Assembly (NCBI RefSeq): GCF_026210795.1
Contig: NC_089438.1
Location: forward strand, 372,001-436,000
Direction of reading: 5' to 3'
Length of the DNA: 64,000 bases
Source: Rhizophagus irregularis
Lineage: Eukaryota > Glomeromycota > Glomeromycetes > Glomerales > Glomeraceae
Each line of letters begins with the position of its first letter. Position 1 is the stretch's first letter. The position numbers and the translations under genes were made by a program. Shown here one piece after another: positions 14,560-27,324 of this stretch. The notes beneath the pieces were generated by a model. It worked only from the letters and a program-made list of their open reading frames with translations, had not been told where the DNA came from and made no database searches.

Positions 14560-14819
14560 TCATTTCACCGGCAATTATCTCGCCGACAGATGTTTCACCG
14601 ACAGAATCATTTCACCGACAGTTATTTCACCGACAGTCTTGAAATTCTAATCCACTTACCCTAACTTAATATAACCTAGTCCTAACCCTAATTTCTTACC
14701 TAACCATAACTTTAATCGTAAATTTCTTTGTCGGTGAGATGATTGTCGGCGAAACATTTGTCTGCGAAATGACCCTGTCGGTGAAACGTCTGTCGGTGAG
14801 ATAATTATCGGTGAAATGA
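14560..14819. mobile_element. 260 bp foldback element with CACCGACAG repeats
   Basis: The left arm starts TCATTTCACCGGCAATTATC and the right arm ends as its near-exact reverse complement. The arms match for about 50 bases. Within the arms a short motif 'TTTCACCGACAG' recurs several times in tandem. The middle holds a degenerate 'CCTAACCCTAA' tract. No open frame or certain target duplication was found. It is likely a MITE or foldback element of unknown family. Confidence 0.65.
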
Positions 14820-15640
14820 ATGCAACCCAAATTCACTGTGTACATGGCTTACCTGCATTATCAAATTTTATCGGGTAAACGCGAGACTTTATTAAAAACT
14901 TATATTGCAACAATATATTTTTAAGTAATACCACATAGACCAGTGAATATATGGCGAATAAACAATTTTCTGAGATATCGACGAAGCTTTTCAGTAATAA
15001 AATGATCCAAAAAACATATCTCAATGTTTCATAATGTTTGAACTTGTTAAATAATAATAAAAATATGTCACAATTATTTTTTGCCAGCACTGTAAATATC
15101 TTGACATATACAAAAAAGTTTTCAATAAATTAGAATTGAAAAATATTTCATATATTATAACAATTACAGTAAATATTACATTTAAATAAAAAATACAATA
15201 AAAATACGACTATAAAAATATGTTCAAATCAAACATTGAATATTTCAAAATACTTAACACTACTGATACGTGTTGCAAGCCATGATTAAATTCAAAATAA
15301 AAATTGACCCTTTAATTGATTCCGTGCGTAAAAAAAAAAAAAAAAAAATTATAAATAGTTCAAATAAATTATCATTATTAATATGAATTCTTTTAATTAT
15401 CCAAGCAATTTCAATTGAATACATATAACTGATATATAAGAATTTATAAAACATTATTCATAAAGAGAAAGTAAGGTTTAATCACTTACGAGTTATGTTA
15501 ATAACTTTAATGTGGGACTACTGCGCCATGATGACATTTTAAGTCGATCATGCAACGATATTATAACGTTGAACAACGTTGAACAAAATTTTTAGCCATT
15601 TTTTTTTTATTTATTTTTCTTTTTCATTGATTACAAAAAA
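14820..15640. other. Upstream region of the BTB gene
   Basis: AT-rich, with a poly-A run near 15332 and T-rich 5' UTR-like DNA just before the ATG at 15641. No regulatory motif can be named. Confidence 0.4.
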
Positions 15641-17129
15641 ATGTCTATGCAATTTTTTCCGAAATTAAGTCAAAATTTTATTGAATTATTGGATGATGAT
15701 GAATATTATGATATTACAATTGAAGTTGGTGAAGACCCTAACGTAAAAATATTTCGTGCACATACTGGTATTTTATGCTACCGTTCCCCATATTTAAGAA
15801 GATATTTAGCTTCAAATAAGAAGAATAATGATAATGTCTTGGCTCATATTAAGTTTCCAAATATCTCACCGGATACTTTTCAAATTATTTTAAAGTAAGT
15901 AGTATATATTTAATAAATTTATTATTAGATATTAATATACGATAATCTTATTTTAATGTTAATTTTGTAATAGATATATTTATGGTGGCATTTTATCTTT
16001 AAATGAGAATGATACTTCAGATATTTTTAAAATTTTGGTTGCTGCAGATGTGCTTCATCTTAATGAGATGGTTGATTATTTACAAAAGTATTTAATTGAA
16101 AACAAAACTGAATGGATAGAACAACATTTTGAACTAACTCATCGAATTAGTTTTCAATCTAATAATTTTTCAGAACTTCAAGAATTTTGCATGGATTTCA
16201 TGGCTAAATCACCTGAAAAAATATTTAAATCACTTGATTTTACTTCGTTACCTGAAAAATCTTTGATTTCACTTATTAAAAGAGATGATTTACAAATGAA
16301 AGAAATTGAAGTATGGGAACATGTGTTAAAATGGGGACTTGCACAAAATCAAACTCTAATTTCAGATCCTGATACTTGGACATATGATGATTTCAAAATG
16401 ATGGAAAATACTTTACAAAATTGTTTACCTTTAATTAGATTTTTTAGTTTATCATCTAAAGAATTTTTACATAAAGTGAATCCATATAAAAAACTATTAA
16501 ATCATCAAATCTACAAAGATTTATTGAATTCTTATATGGATCCTGATTTTAAACCAGATAACAGTAATATTCCACTTCCTAGAAATTTAAAAATTGACGG
16601 AATCATTGATTCAAATATTGTTAATTTAAATATTGCTTCAATTGTTTCGAGGTGGATTGATAAAGTTGATATTAATAGTAAATTAGCACATCTTAGAGAA
16701 TTGTATTTACCGTATAAATTCAATTTATTGCTAAGAGGGAGCCGAGATGGATTTTCTCCTAAAAAATTTCATGAATTATGTGGTAATAAACCTAATACTA
16801 CAACTTTTATTAAAGTTAGAGAAACTGAGGAAATTTTAGGTGGATATAATCCTTCGAAATGGAAATCTTCTGATTCTTACAGCCAACCTTGTAGTTTTAT
16901 ATTCTCATTTAAGAACAAAGATAAATTAGGCGATTCAATTTTGAGTCATGTAAACAATATGAATAATACATTTTCTTACCCTAATTGGCGTGGACCCTCA
17001 TTTGGATCTTCTGATCTCAAATTATCTGTTCCTGGTTTATATAGTACATCATCAAGTTATAATTTTAATATATGTAAACAAGAATATTACGAGAAAAAGA
17101 TACGAGATACTGAAGATGATTTAATATAG
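15641..17129 (+). CDS. BTB-BACK-TLDc domain protein
   Basis: Two exons (15641-15894 and 15974-17129, intron GTAAGT..ATAG) give 1410 bases, 469 residues. Residues 1-115 are a BTB/POZ domain ('DDDEYYDITIEVG', 'FRAHTGILCYRSPYLRRYL', 'FPNISPDTFQIILKYIYGG'). About 120-230 match BACK ('EVWEHVLKWGLAQNQT', 'LPLIRFFSLSSKEF'). About 295-450 match TLDc ('KFNLLLRGSRDGFSPKKFHE', 'ILGGYNPSKW', 'FIFSFKNKD'). Known: BTB domains dimerise and often recruit substrates to CUL3 ubiquitin ligases; TLDc proteins are linked to oxidative-stress resistance and V-ATPase control. The combination is typical of a large family in Rhizophagus. The start is the first ATG of the conserved 'MSMQFFPKLS' opening. No damage was seen. 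Confidence 0.92.
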
Positions 17130-19020
17130 AAGAGTACGAAGTTTTTCAATTAATAAGAAATTAATTTGAATAACTTTTATAAAGTACGATTACATCAATT
17201 TCTACAAATATTTAACTTCAATGTTAATTTTGTATATAATTTGTTTCCTTTTTCCTTTTTCCTTTTATTTATAAGTACAAATGATAAAATCAAGTATTGT
17301 AATTTTGATACGAGTCAGGATCATATTTGACAGCAGCCCGCTGTGATATCGTTTGTCATTTCTATTTGTAACGGCATAAATGCATAATAAAAAAATAATT
17401 TTCCCCAGTGAGAATGTAAAGATCTTGATGCAAAAATTATATTAGACATATTTATGAATTTTCTCATGAATTAATGTATCATAACGAATTACTTAATTGG
17501 AAATACTCAAAAGTTCACAATACTATAGTCTCATAATATCCTCATTATTCATGTACGATTATTTTAATCACATAATGTGTTCACACTTTAGAAGATATTA
17601 AATTCACGAGAAAAAATGTAGGGAATACCAGTATCTCCCGGCATATCACGTAAATCTACGTACAATAAACTTTTTTTACACATACTTTTTTACGTAGACG
17701 ACAAAATTAGATTTTTTTTTATTTAAACACTGAACTTTCTAGAAAAATAACTTTTTTAAACAAATATTTTCATTTAAACGTACATTTTCACAAACAATTT
17801 TTTCCTTAACGCAATTTTTATACATAGTGGGTATTTGCTTGGAATTTTAGTTTTGGCGATCAGGGCGTGCTGGCTATGGGATTTTTTCTTTTTTTGAATA
17901 GTATTATTTTTCGATAATGTACGTACATCATTATGATTTTTTTCAAAAATAAAATAGTAACAAGCCTACGATAAAAACTTTATACTAAACCATTGCCAAA
18001 TTAATATATCAAAAATAAATTTATATTGAATAAAAATTTTAAAAAATCTATTTTAATTAAACGATAATCTGCTTATTTTTTACATAAGCTTTTTTTATCT
18101 TTACGCTAGGAAATTAATTTTTAGATTAATTATTATATAAATGAAAGAAATGTAAGATATTTCATAATATCCTTATAGAAAAGTTATTATTACAAAGGTG
18201 ACCAATATCGAAAACTTTATTACATATACGTGAATCAATATTAATTTTGAAAATGTTATTATGCAATTTTAAATTGGGTAAATTTAAAAATAAAAAGAAA
18301 ATCTATTTATATTTTTATTTTACAATATTTTATTTGATTTTGTATCGATAGGTGTATTTTTGAATTGAGACCATGACAATCGTACCTTCCATGTTAATCT
18401 TACTAATCTTTAATGAGGCGTAAAAAAATTAAGAATGAATAAAGTGTAAAAATTAAATTGCAATGGCTCTTATTTTAACAAATTAATTTCTAAATAAAAA
18501 TATTAACAAATGTTTTTAAAAAAGATAATCTCCCTACAAAAAATTTTATCCGTCATTTCTGTAAAAACTCCGTAAATATGAGCCTTTCACGGATCCATTC
18601 ACATGAATGTAAATAATTCGATGAATTCCATGATATGAGGTTATTAATTCCGGAAATATGAGCCTTTTACAGAATATAAAAAATGGATCAACTGGTCTAA
18701 CGTTCCGAAATTAATAAATTTGTATTAAATTTTATTTATTTATTTATTTTTCAATAATAATAAAACCTAATTTTCACTAAGAACTTTCAATTTAGACATT
18801 TTTTTTTGAATTTAAGTCGATTCTCTAAACATTTTGAACATTGTACCGCACATAAAATGATTTAACCCAATCTCGTATTATAAAAAACTTAAACAACAAA
18901 GTCTTGTATCACCACCAAAAAAATTATTACGATTGATGTAATTTACTACTTATCTATAATTTAAGTATTTTCGTATTATATGAAAGTGCATGATCATTTT
19001 CATCAATCATAATATTAAAA
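17130..19020. other. AT-rich spacer
   Basis: Holds the presumed 3' UTR of the BTB gene. Near 18572-18672 a short imperfect repeat 'CCGNAAATATGAGCCTTT' occurs twice. No gene was recognised. Confidence 0.4.
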
Positions 19021-19029
19021 GTTCCAAAT

Positions 19030-19365
19030 TAACACTGATGTTATAACGCTTGGGTTTGTCTTAGAAGATAATGCAATTATATCTGAACAGTTTATCATCA
19101 AGCAAGAAAACCTGTATTTTCCTAAATAATAGTATCAAGATAATTCACTAAAAAGATATATATATAAAAAAGAATGAATTATTTGTTTTGTAAAAGTATC
19201 AGCTACAATAACTTTTGAAATTGGAGATCAACGGAACTTATCAGACTATCATACCGAGTTATTACAAATCAAAGAAGAGCAGCAAGCTTCTAGAAGACTG
19301 TAAGATATTCAGGAACAATTAGAACATGTTAAAAAGAAAGACGCACAACCTTACAATAAGTGAGT
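19030..19365 (+). pseudogene. Coding-like fragments of an unknown protein
   Basis: Two short stretches have codon composition unlike the surrounding DNA. The first (19030-19126) reads 'TDVITLGFVLEDNAIISEQF' and on to a stop. The second (about 19204-19362) reads 'TITFEIGDQRNLSDYHTELL', then a Lys/Glu/Gln-rich helix-like segment with one in-frame TAA ('ASRRL*DIQEQLEHVKKKD'). No family was recognised. It may be a gene relic or exons of a gene that could not be assembled. Confidence 0.4.
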
Positions 19366-19370
19366 TGAAG

Positions 19371-20309
19371 TTTCGAGTTATTGAACATTAGGCGCGCTTG
19401 TAATAGGGTTCTTTCGATAAGTTCCTTGAAAGAAGTTGCCAGTTACGATAATAAGATTGAGAATTGATAAAAAAATCAAGGTGAATAAAGTGATGCAAAC
19501 TCAATGCTTTTTTAAGCGTAAAAGCAAATGAATCCTTTATATTTGAATTTTGACAATTCTGGAACGCCAAACTTGATAACATTATTTTCATTTTCGCGTG
19601 TCAGTGAATAACGTTAGGACGGTTACAAAAAAAATTGTAAATCTTCATGTTGTTTACATGAGACGTCTGAGACGCGATTTTTAAGTTTACAAGTTTGTTT
19701 TATTTTAACAATATATTATTTTTACGTTTAAAAATGGTTGGTTTATTTAAAATAAATAATTATTAAACATATTGGGCCGGTGACCTACAGTACCGCAGTA
19801 CAACTAAAAATCCTATAAGCGGACTTTGATCAGCTAAATATTATCAGACTAATCGGGACTATTAATTATGAGTCATCTCTTTTGTCTCATAATTTTGATT
19901 ATGACATAATTGACTAACAAATTTATATATTAAGCCACTCCAGAAATTTTTCTCTCTCTTTCTCTTCACTCTTATCAATAAACTTATTTTTTTCGCAGTA
20001 TTTTACCCTTCCCTTTTTTAAAAAGTTCTTAATAATATTTTTTTATTTATTTTTAACTTAAATTTTTACTTTTGTTTTGTTGTGTTAATACATCCTTCTG
20101 TCTCTCTCTCACACATTTTGGGGAAGACTTATGATCTAAAGCTTAGCAAAGACGTCACATAAGCCTAAGAAAGGGATGAGATGACATCTGGGATCAAAAT
20201 TTTTGACGATATTTTCAGCAAAGCTAATAGTAAATATTTATTACTTTATTATTTTTATACTTGAATCTTTATTACAAATATTAGAAAAAAAATCTTTTTT
20301 TTATTATAG
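19371..20309. other. AT-rich spacer before the tandem array
   Basis: No coding similarity was seen. Around 19950-20150 there are T/C-rich 'CTCTCTCT' stretches. Confidence 0.35.
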
Positions 20310-23300
20310 AGTAATAGGATAAAACGAAGATGAAAGTGCACATATTTTCTTAGAGAAGTTCTTGAAAAAGAGTGCGTATCAAGTATTAAAAACGCGAATT
20401 TTTTTTTTTTTTTTGATGTTTATACTTTAAATTTGTTATCTGACCTTTTATGTATTTATTCTTTGTTTATTTATCAGTTATAGCACTATTTTGTATTAAA
20501 ACACTGGACAACAGATGAAAGTTCTCTGAATAGAGTATTATTGATTTCTAGATGAGTGTAAATGGCTCAAGAGACTTTAAAAAAGGTGTGTATTTTTTTA
20601 TTTGCAAAGTGGGTAACTTTCTAAGCTAAAATTAGAACGGATAACTCATTTGAGTCGGGGAGTTCACAAATTTTACTTAGGAGGGTACTGGATTTATTTG
20701 TTTGGGTTGGGTAAGGGTGAGCAAAGTGGGTAATTCCTATGAAATTACCTGCTTTTTTTTTTTATTTTATTTTATTTTTATTTTTATCTTTTTATTCCCT
20801 TTTTTTCTTTTTTTTTGTTTTTTTTTATTTCTCTTGTTCACTTGATAACCAACTCAAGCAAATAACATCCTACTTTGTTATTGATAAAGTCTGCTAATTC
20901 TAAAGGAGGAATTGGCTATGTCTTCTTTACCATTAAATAAAAATTTAGCACACTATTAATAATTTTTTCTTTCTTATAATAGGTAAATGCAGAGATTTAC
21001 AATCACTTGTAAAATGAAGAAATTTCTTAGAGGAATTCTTGAAAAAGAGTGCATATCAAGTAATAAAAATGTGAAAAATTTTTTTTATGTTTATACTTTA
21101 TATTTGTTATCTGATTTCTTATTATTGAATTGTATTCAATTATTTATTTTGTATTGAAATACTGGACAACAGATGAAAATTATCTGAATGAAACATTACT
21201 GATTTTTTAGATGAGTGTAAATGGCTTATTAAGAGACTTTAAAAGAGGTGTGTATTTTTTTATTTGCAAAGTGGGTAACTTCCTAAGCTAAAATTAGAAC
21301 GGATAACTCATTTGAGTCGGGGAGTTCACAAATTTTACTTAGGAGGGTACTGGATTTATTTGTTTGGGTTGGGTAAGGGTGAGCAAAGTGGGTAATTCCT
21401 TTGAAATTACCTGCTTTTTCTTTTTTACTTTATTTTATTTTTATTTTTATTTTTTTATTCCCTTTTTTTATTTTTTTTTATTTTTTTTTATTTCTCTTGT
21501 TCACTTGATAACCAACTCAAGCAAATAACATCCTACTTTGTTATTGATAAAGTCTGCTAATTCTAAAGGAGGAATTGGCTATGTCTTCTTTACCATTAAA
21601 TAAAAATTTAGCACACTATTAATAATTTTTTCTTTCTTATAATAGGTAAATGCAGAGATTTACAATCACTGGTAAAATGAAGAAATTTCTTAGAGGAATT
21701 CTTGAAAAAGAGTGCATATCAAGTATTAAAAATGTGAAAAATTTTTTTTTATGTTTATACTTTATATTTGTTATCTGATTTCTTATTATTAAATTGTATT
21801 CAATTATTTATCAATTACAGCATTATTTTGTATTGAAATACTGGACAACAGATGAAAATTCTCTGAATGGAGCATTACTGATTTTCTAGATGAGTGTAAA
21901 TGGCTTATTAAGAGACTTTAAAAGAGGTGTGTATTTTTTTATTTGCAAAGTGGGTAACTTCCTAAGCTAAAATTAGAACGGATAACTCATTTGAGTCGGG
22001 AGTTCACAAATTTTACTTAGGAGGGTACTGGATTTATTTGTTTGGGTTGGGTAAGGGTGAGCAAAGTGGGTAATTCCTTTGAAATTACCTGCTTTTTCTT
22101 TTTTACTTTATTTTATTTTTATTTTTATTTTTTTATTCCCTTTTTTTATTTTTTTTTTATTTTTTTATTTCTCTTGTTCACTTGATAACCAACTCAAGCA
22201 AATAACATCCTACTTTGTTATTGATAAAGTCTGCTAATTCTAAAGGAGGAATTGGCTATGTCTTCTTTACCATTAAATAAAAATTTAGCACACTATTAAT
22301 AATTTTTTCTTTCTTATAATAGGTAAATGCAGAGATTTACAATCACTGGTAAAATGAAGAAATTTCTTAGAGGAATTCTTGAAAAAGAGTGCATATCAAG
22401 TATTAAAAATGTGAAAAATTTTTTTTTATGTTTATACTTTATATTTGTTATCTGATTTCTTATTATTAAATTGTATTCAATTATTTATCAATTACAGCAT
22501 TATTTTGTATTGAAATACTGGACAACAGATGAAAATTCTCTGAATGGAGCATTACTGATTTTCTAGATGAGTGTAAATGGCTTATTAAGAGACTTTAAAA
22601 GAGGTGTGTATTTTTTTATTTGCAAAGTGGGTAACTTCCTAAGCTAAAATTAGAACGGATAACTCATTGAGTCGGGGAGTTCACAAATTTTACTTAGGAG
22701 GGTACTGGATTTATTTGTTTGGGTTGGGTAAGAGTGAGCAAAGTGGGTAATTCCTATGAAATTACCTGCTTTTTTTTTTATTTTATTTTATTTTTATTTT
22801 TATTTTTTTATTCCCTTTTTTTCTTTTTTTCTTTATTTTTTTTTATTTCTCTTGTTCACTTGATAACCAACTCAAGCAAATAACATCCTACTTTGTTATT
22901 GATAAAGTCTGCTAATTTTAAAGGAGGAATTGGCTATGTCTTCTTTACCATTAAATAAAAATTTAGCACACTATTAATAATTTTTTCTTTCTTATAATAG
23001 GTAAATGCAGAGATTTACAATCACTGGTAAAATGAAGAAATTTCTTAGAGGAATTCTTGAAAAAGAGTGCATATCAAGTATTAAAAATGTGAAAAATTTT
23101 TTTTTATGTTTATACTTTATATTTGTTATCTGATTTCTTATTATTAAATTGTATTCAATTATTTATCAATTACAGCATTATTTTGTATTGAAATACTGGA
23201 CAACAGATGAAAATTCTCTGAATGGAGCATTACTGATTTTCTAGATGAGTGTAAATGGCTTATTAAGAGACTTTAAAAGAGGTGTGTATTTTTTTATTTG

Positions 23301-23880
23301 CAAAGTGGGTAACTTCCTAAGCTAAAATTAGAACGGATAACTCATTGAGTCGGGGAGTTCACAAATTTTACTTAGGAGGGTACTGGATTTATTTGTTTGG
23401 GTTGGGTAAGAGTGAGCAAAGTGGGTAATTCCTATGAAATTACCTGCTTTTTTTTTTATTTTATTTTATTTTTATTTTATTTTTTTATTCCCTTTTTTTC
23501 TTTTTTTCTTTATTTTTTTTTTATTTCTCTTGTTCACTTGATAACCAACTCAAGCAAATAACATCCTACTTTGTTATTGATAAAGTCTGCTAATTTTAAA
23601 GGAGGAATTGGCTATGTCTTCTTTACCATTAAATAAAAATTTAGCACACTATTAATAATTTTTTCTTTCTTATAATAGGTAAATGCAGAGATTTACAATC
23701 ACTGGTAGAATGAAGAAATTTCTTAAAGGAGTTTTTGAAAAAGAGTGTGTATTAAATCTTAAAAATGTAAATTTTTTTTTTTTGATGTTTATACTTCATA
23801 TTTATTATCTGACTTCTTATTATTGGATTGTATTTGTTCCTTCTTATTATTGTCAAGGTACACTACTCAAATACATTTGT
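20310..23880. repeat. Tandem array of ~0.67 kb units (about 5 units plus a partial one)
   Basis: The landmark 'AGGTAAATGCAGAGATTTAC' starts at 20981, 21644, 22321, 22999 and 23677, giving periods of 663, 677, 678 and 678 bases. A more diverged first unit begins near 20310, and a diverged partial unit ends near 23880. Each unit holds 'TGCAAAGTGGGTAACTTCCT', 'GAACGGATAACTCATTTGAG', 'GTTTGGGTTGGGTAAG', a long T-rich tract with 'TTATTTTATTTTTATTTTT' and 'AAAGGAGGAATTGGCTATG'. Units 2-5 are almost identical, differing mainly in T-tract length and single bases. The terminal units are diverged, as expected for unequal crossing-over. There is no conserved open frame. Function is unknown; it may be a satellite. 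Confidence 0.93.
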
Positions 23881-24824
23881 TAGAAGAAGATGAAAATATT
23901 ACATTTAAAATCTTTTTCAAAGTTCATAGCTGTATTTTTTTAGTATAACTGTCTAAAATATTAATAATATGATTTTTTATTGATTAAATACATTTATTTT
24001 ATAAATTCAATTTTAGGAGAGTTTGGATTCAATTTTTCCTAGACTTTTTCTGCATTATAAAGATTAATTTTTTTTTTGTGACAAATTTTTTATTTAAAAT
24101 ATTTAAAAAAATATATAAAATTTTCCATATAATGCAAATGTATTTGTAACTAATAAGTTTCAAAATAATATAATAGCGTAATAAAATCACATTTTTGCTT
24201 CATCTGATGCACATCAGCTGTCAGATGACGCAATCATGCAAATCGCTTAAAAAATTATTTGTAAAACTCTATTTTGCCTTTATTATTTGAGAATATTTAT
24301 TAACATATGTAGTAATAGATAATTTTTAAAAAATTACGGGATTTATTATTTACAAGGAAAATAAAGTAAGCTGAGGATTTGGATCGACAAAAAGTATTAT
24401 TTTCTGAGGCGCAGGAGAAAGTTTGCAAAAAGTTTCCAAAAGTCTGAATTTGTGCTTAATTTATATGCATAAAGAAAAAAATGGAATTTTTTTCACCAAA
24501 AAAGAAATTCCAAAGAAATTTATCACATACTGTAGATTATTGTAAATAGCTAAAATTTGCATTATAATGAAATTTCATGCAATTATATGCAAAGTTATTA
24601 TGAAAGAAGAAATTGAAAATCAGAGATGATTTTCTGTTCTATAAAAAAATCCCCAATATATTCTTATATGGGAGTTAATGGAGCTTTTATGAAAAGAAAA
24701 ATGAAATATAAAAGACTTAAAATAATATCCTTGCGTTAAATCTTTCTCCTTTCTTTAACGCTAATAAAATATCAAAAAATTTATAATTATATACGTATAA
24801 ATACTGATAAAATGATAAAATGAC
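23881..24824. other. AT-rich spacer
   Basis: No gene was recognised. A 'GATGCACATCAGCTGTCAG' segment near 24207 is slightly less AT-rich but has no assignable identity. Confidence 0.4.
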
Positions 24825-26215
24825 ATATCATTTCAAACCGAAGTAACCAAAGCATTTGAACAGTTACTTAAAACTGAAACGGATTATAATGTTATCATTT
24901 ACGCTGGAAAAATACATGATTCTAAGGAATTTCATGCTCATTCTAATATCTTACGATGTAAATCAAAATATTTCGATAATATAATTTCCGATAAAAATAT
25001 TGAGAAAAAAGATGAAAAATATGTAATTTATAAACTGAACATTTCTCCTCAAGTTTTTGACGTTATTCTTAAGTAAGTTATTTTAAATAAAATACAATTT
25101 TTACAAGCATATTTCATTTATTTACAATTTTTTTTTTAGATATCTTTATGCTGATTATGTTTATATCACAGACAAAATTGGAACTGAACTTTTAAATATT
25201 ATAATCGCTTCAGATGAATTAAATTTAGAAAATTTAACTAGGTTTACTAAAGATTATATTGTTAAAACATCGCCAATTATTACAAAATGATCCGGTTCGA
25301 GCTCTTCAAACTGTTTTTTATTATGAATCTCTCATTAATTTACGATATCTTTGCTTGGAAACAATTTGTATTGAACCAGAAAATTTTTTTAATTCAAATA
25401 AATTCACTCAACTATCTGGTCAATTATTGGAAATCATTTTAAAACGTGAAGATTTGAATATAGAAGAAATTGAAATTTGGGAAATATCATAGTTAAATGG
25501 GATTGGCACAAGAACATAATTTTAGTAGAGATGTATCTCAATGGAATCAAAATGATATTATGACCTTTAAAAGGATTATTTGCAGGTTTATTCCTTTAAT
25601 TAGATTTTATGATATATCTCCTAAGGTTTTATATGATCGAAATTAAACCTTATGAAAAAATTTTATCAAAGGAATATAGAAATGATCTTTTGAATTATTA
25701 CATGATCCCTGAATACAAGCCAAACCTTAATAATTTAGCATCAAGATATTTAAAAGATATTAATTCCGTGATAATTGATCAAAGACATGTTACAAATTGG
25801 ATTGATAGAAATAAGGAAAGAAAATTTAGTCTCTATATATTTAATCTTTTATATAGAGCTAGTAGAGATGGTAATACGGCCACAGAATTTCATAAAAAAA
25901 ATGTGATAATAGGGGGGCTACTATAATTGTATTAAAAATTAAAAATTCTGAAGGAATAATTGGAGGATATAATCCACTTGAATGGGATTCAACAAATGGT
26001 TCTTTTAAACGCACGAAAGGTAGTTTTTTATTCTCATTTACAAATAAAAAGAACGTCCAAACGGCAAAAGTAGGTTATAGTAATGGTAATAAATACTCTA
26101 TAGTTTGTTATCCATATTTCGGTTTAATATTTGGTTATAATATATATTATCTGGAACTTATGGACCCGTTAATTCTACTATATTCATATATATTCTATAC
26201 ATTATCATAATTTGT
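24825..26215 (+). pseudogene. BTB-BACK-TLDc pseudogene
   Basis: Similar in order to the intact gene at 15.6 kb: a 'MTYHFKPK' opening, a BTB segment ('TDYNVIIYAGKIHDSKEFHA', 'LNISPQVFDVIL'), a GTAAGT..TTTTAG intron (25074-25139), 'KYLYADYVYI', BACK ('LLKHRQLLQNDPVRALQTVF', 'REDLNIEEIEIWE'), 'FIPLIRFYDIS', 'KPYEKILSKEYRNDLLNYYM' and TLDc ('FNLLYRASRDGNTATEFH', 'IIGGYNPLEWDS', 'GSFLFSFTNKK'). These blocks lie in different frames. There are breaks after the first 8 codons (TAA), near 25258, near 25486, near 25640 and near 25910. It is more diverged from the 15.6 kb gene than the 13.5 kb relic is, so it is an older paralog. Five or more independent breaks leave no doubt that it is dead. Confidence 0.88.
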
Positions 26216-27324
26216 AGTCTCCTTTTATATGGCGTTTGTTCACGGTTTATCGACATATAAAATGATCGAATGTACGCCCAAGTCATCCAGTGCTTGTAAG
26301 AGAATAAGAGTATTACCAATTAATTAATATTTATATGATAGAACAGTTGTATGATTATTATACATAACTTTACATTTTAAGCAAGTAAATTATTTCCAAT
26401 AAGTATATCAGTTCGTTTGAATTTTATAAAGCTTTTTATCTTATAAATAAAGTACATACGTAATTATAGATTTATTAACATTTTTGTTTAAAGATGAAAC
26501 TTCTATTATTCTTTAGCTATTAACCATTATATTTTCAACTTTCAAAAAAAAAGCAAACTTCTACTAAATATTATCTCAACATTATTTTCATTAATTCTAA
26601 AACTCTATAATATCTTTGACTTAATTCTATAAATCTATATAATAAATTAAATAAGAGAAATTCTCTAATGTTAAGCTACAATATCAAATTAAATATATAA
26701 TAAAAAAAATACTTGGATTTTCTATGAACAATGACAAAGCTTACTTCAATAATGGGTCGGACTGACAAAAGCTGAGATCTTTATGTATTATTTAAGTTCC
26801 CTGTACATTTGGATAGTTAAATCATGAAACGTGATGATAGTTTTTAAATTATGTAAAGTTTTTAAGTTATATAACATACAATTACGATTAATACAATTGG
26901 ATATTAAAAATGAAATAAAAAATTTTAAAAATAAATTAGCTCGTTATGGTGCGATCATTGCGTTTAATTTAATAAAAAGAACAACGAAAAATAATTTAAC
27001 GAAAATATATTCTTTATTTACAAGAAAGGGTTAATTATAATATTTAGATACATCTTATAAAACCTTAAAGAATATTAATCAAAAAAAAAATTTTTTTGGA
27101 CTATAATAACAACCGATCAGCAGCTAAAAGTTAAATTACTTGCGGTTATATTGAAATTTATTCGTTTATTTTGAGTTAATCTGAACCTAAAAAAAGTAGT
27201 ACCGTAATTCAAATGAAATTTAGTCTAAAGATCATTTGAAACCGGTCCATAAGACCGTTTATAAAATCGGTCTGGCCAAGTCCATGTTTTTTTTTGGAAC
27301 TGATAAGTAAGTGCTCCCTCTTGC
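26216..27324. other. AT-rich spacer
   Basis: Holds the likely 3' UTRs of the flanking genes. A 67-codon frame at 26831 is Lys/Asn/Ile-rich and is judged to be chance. Near 27250 an inverted repeat 'GACCG..CGGTC' is seen. Confidence 0.4.

Noticed and set aside
14640-14720. Telomere repeat tract (CCCTAA-like)
   Set aside because: Only a few degenerate units lie in the middle of a foldback element. No terminal array is present.
20310-23880. CRISPR-like or gene-family array
   Set aside because: Units are ~670 bases without spacers, have no conserved open frame, and the organism is eukaryotic.
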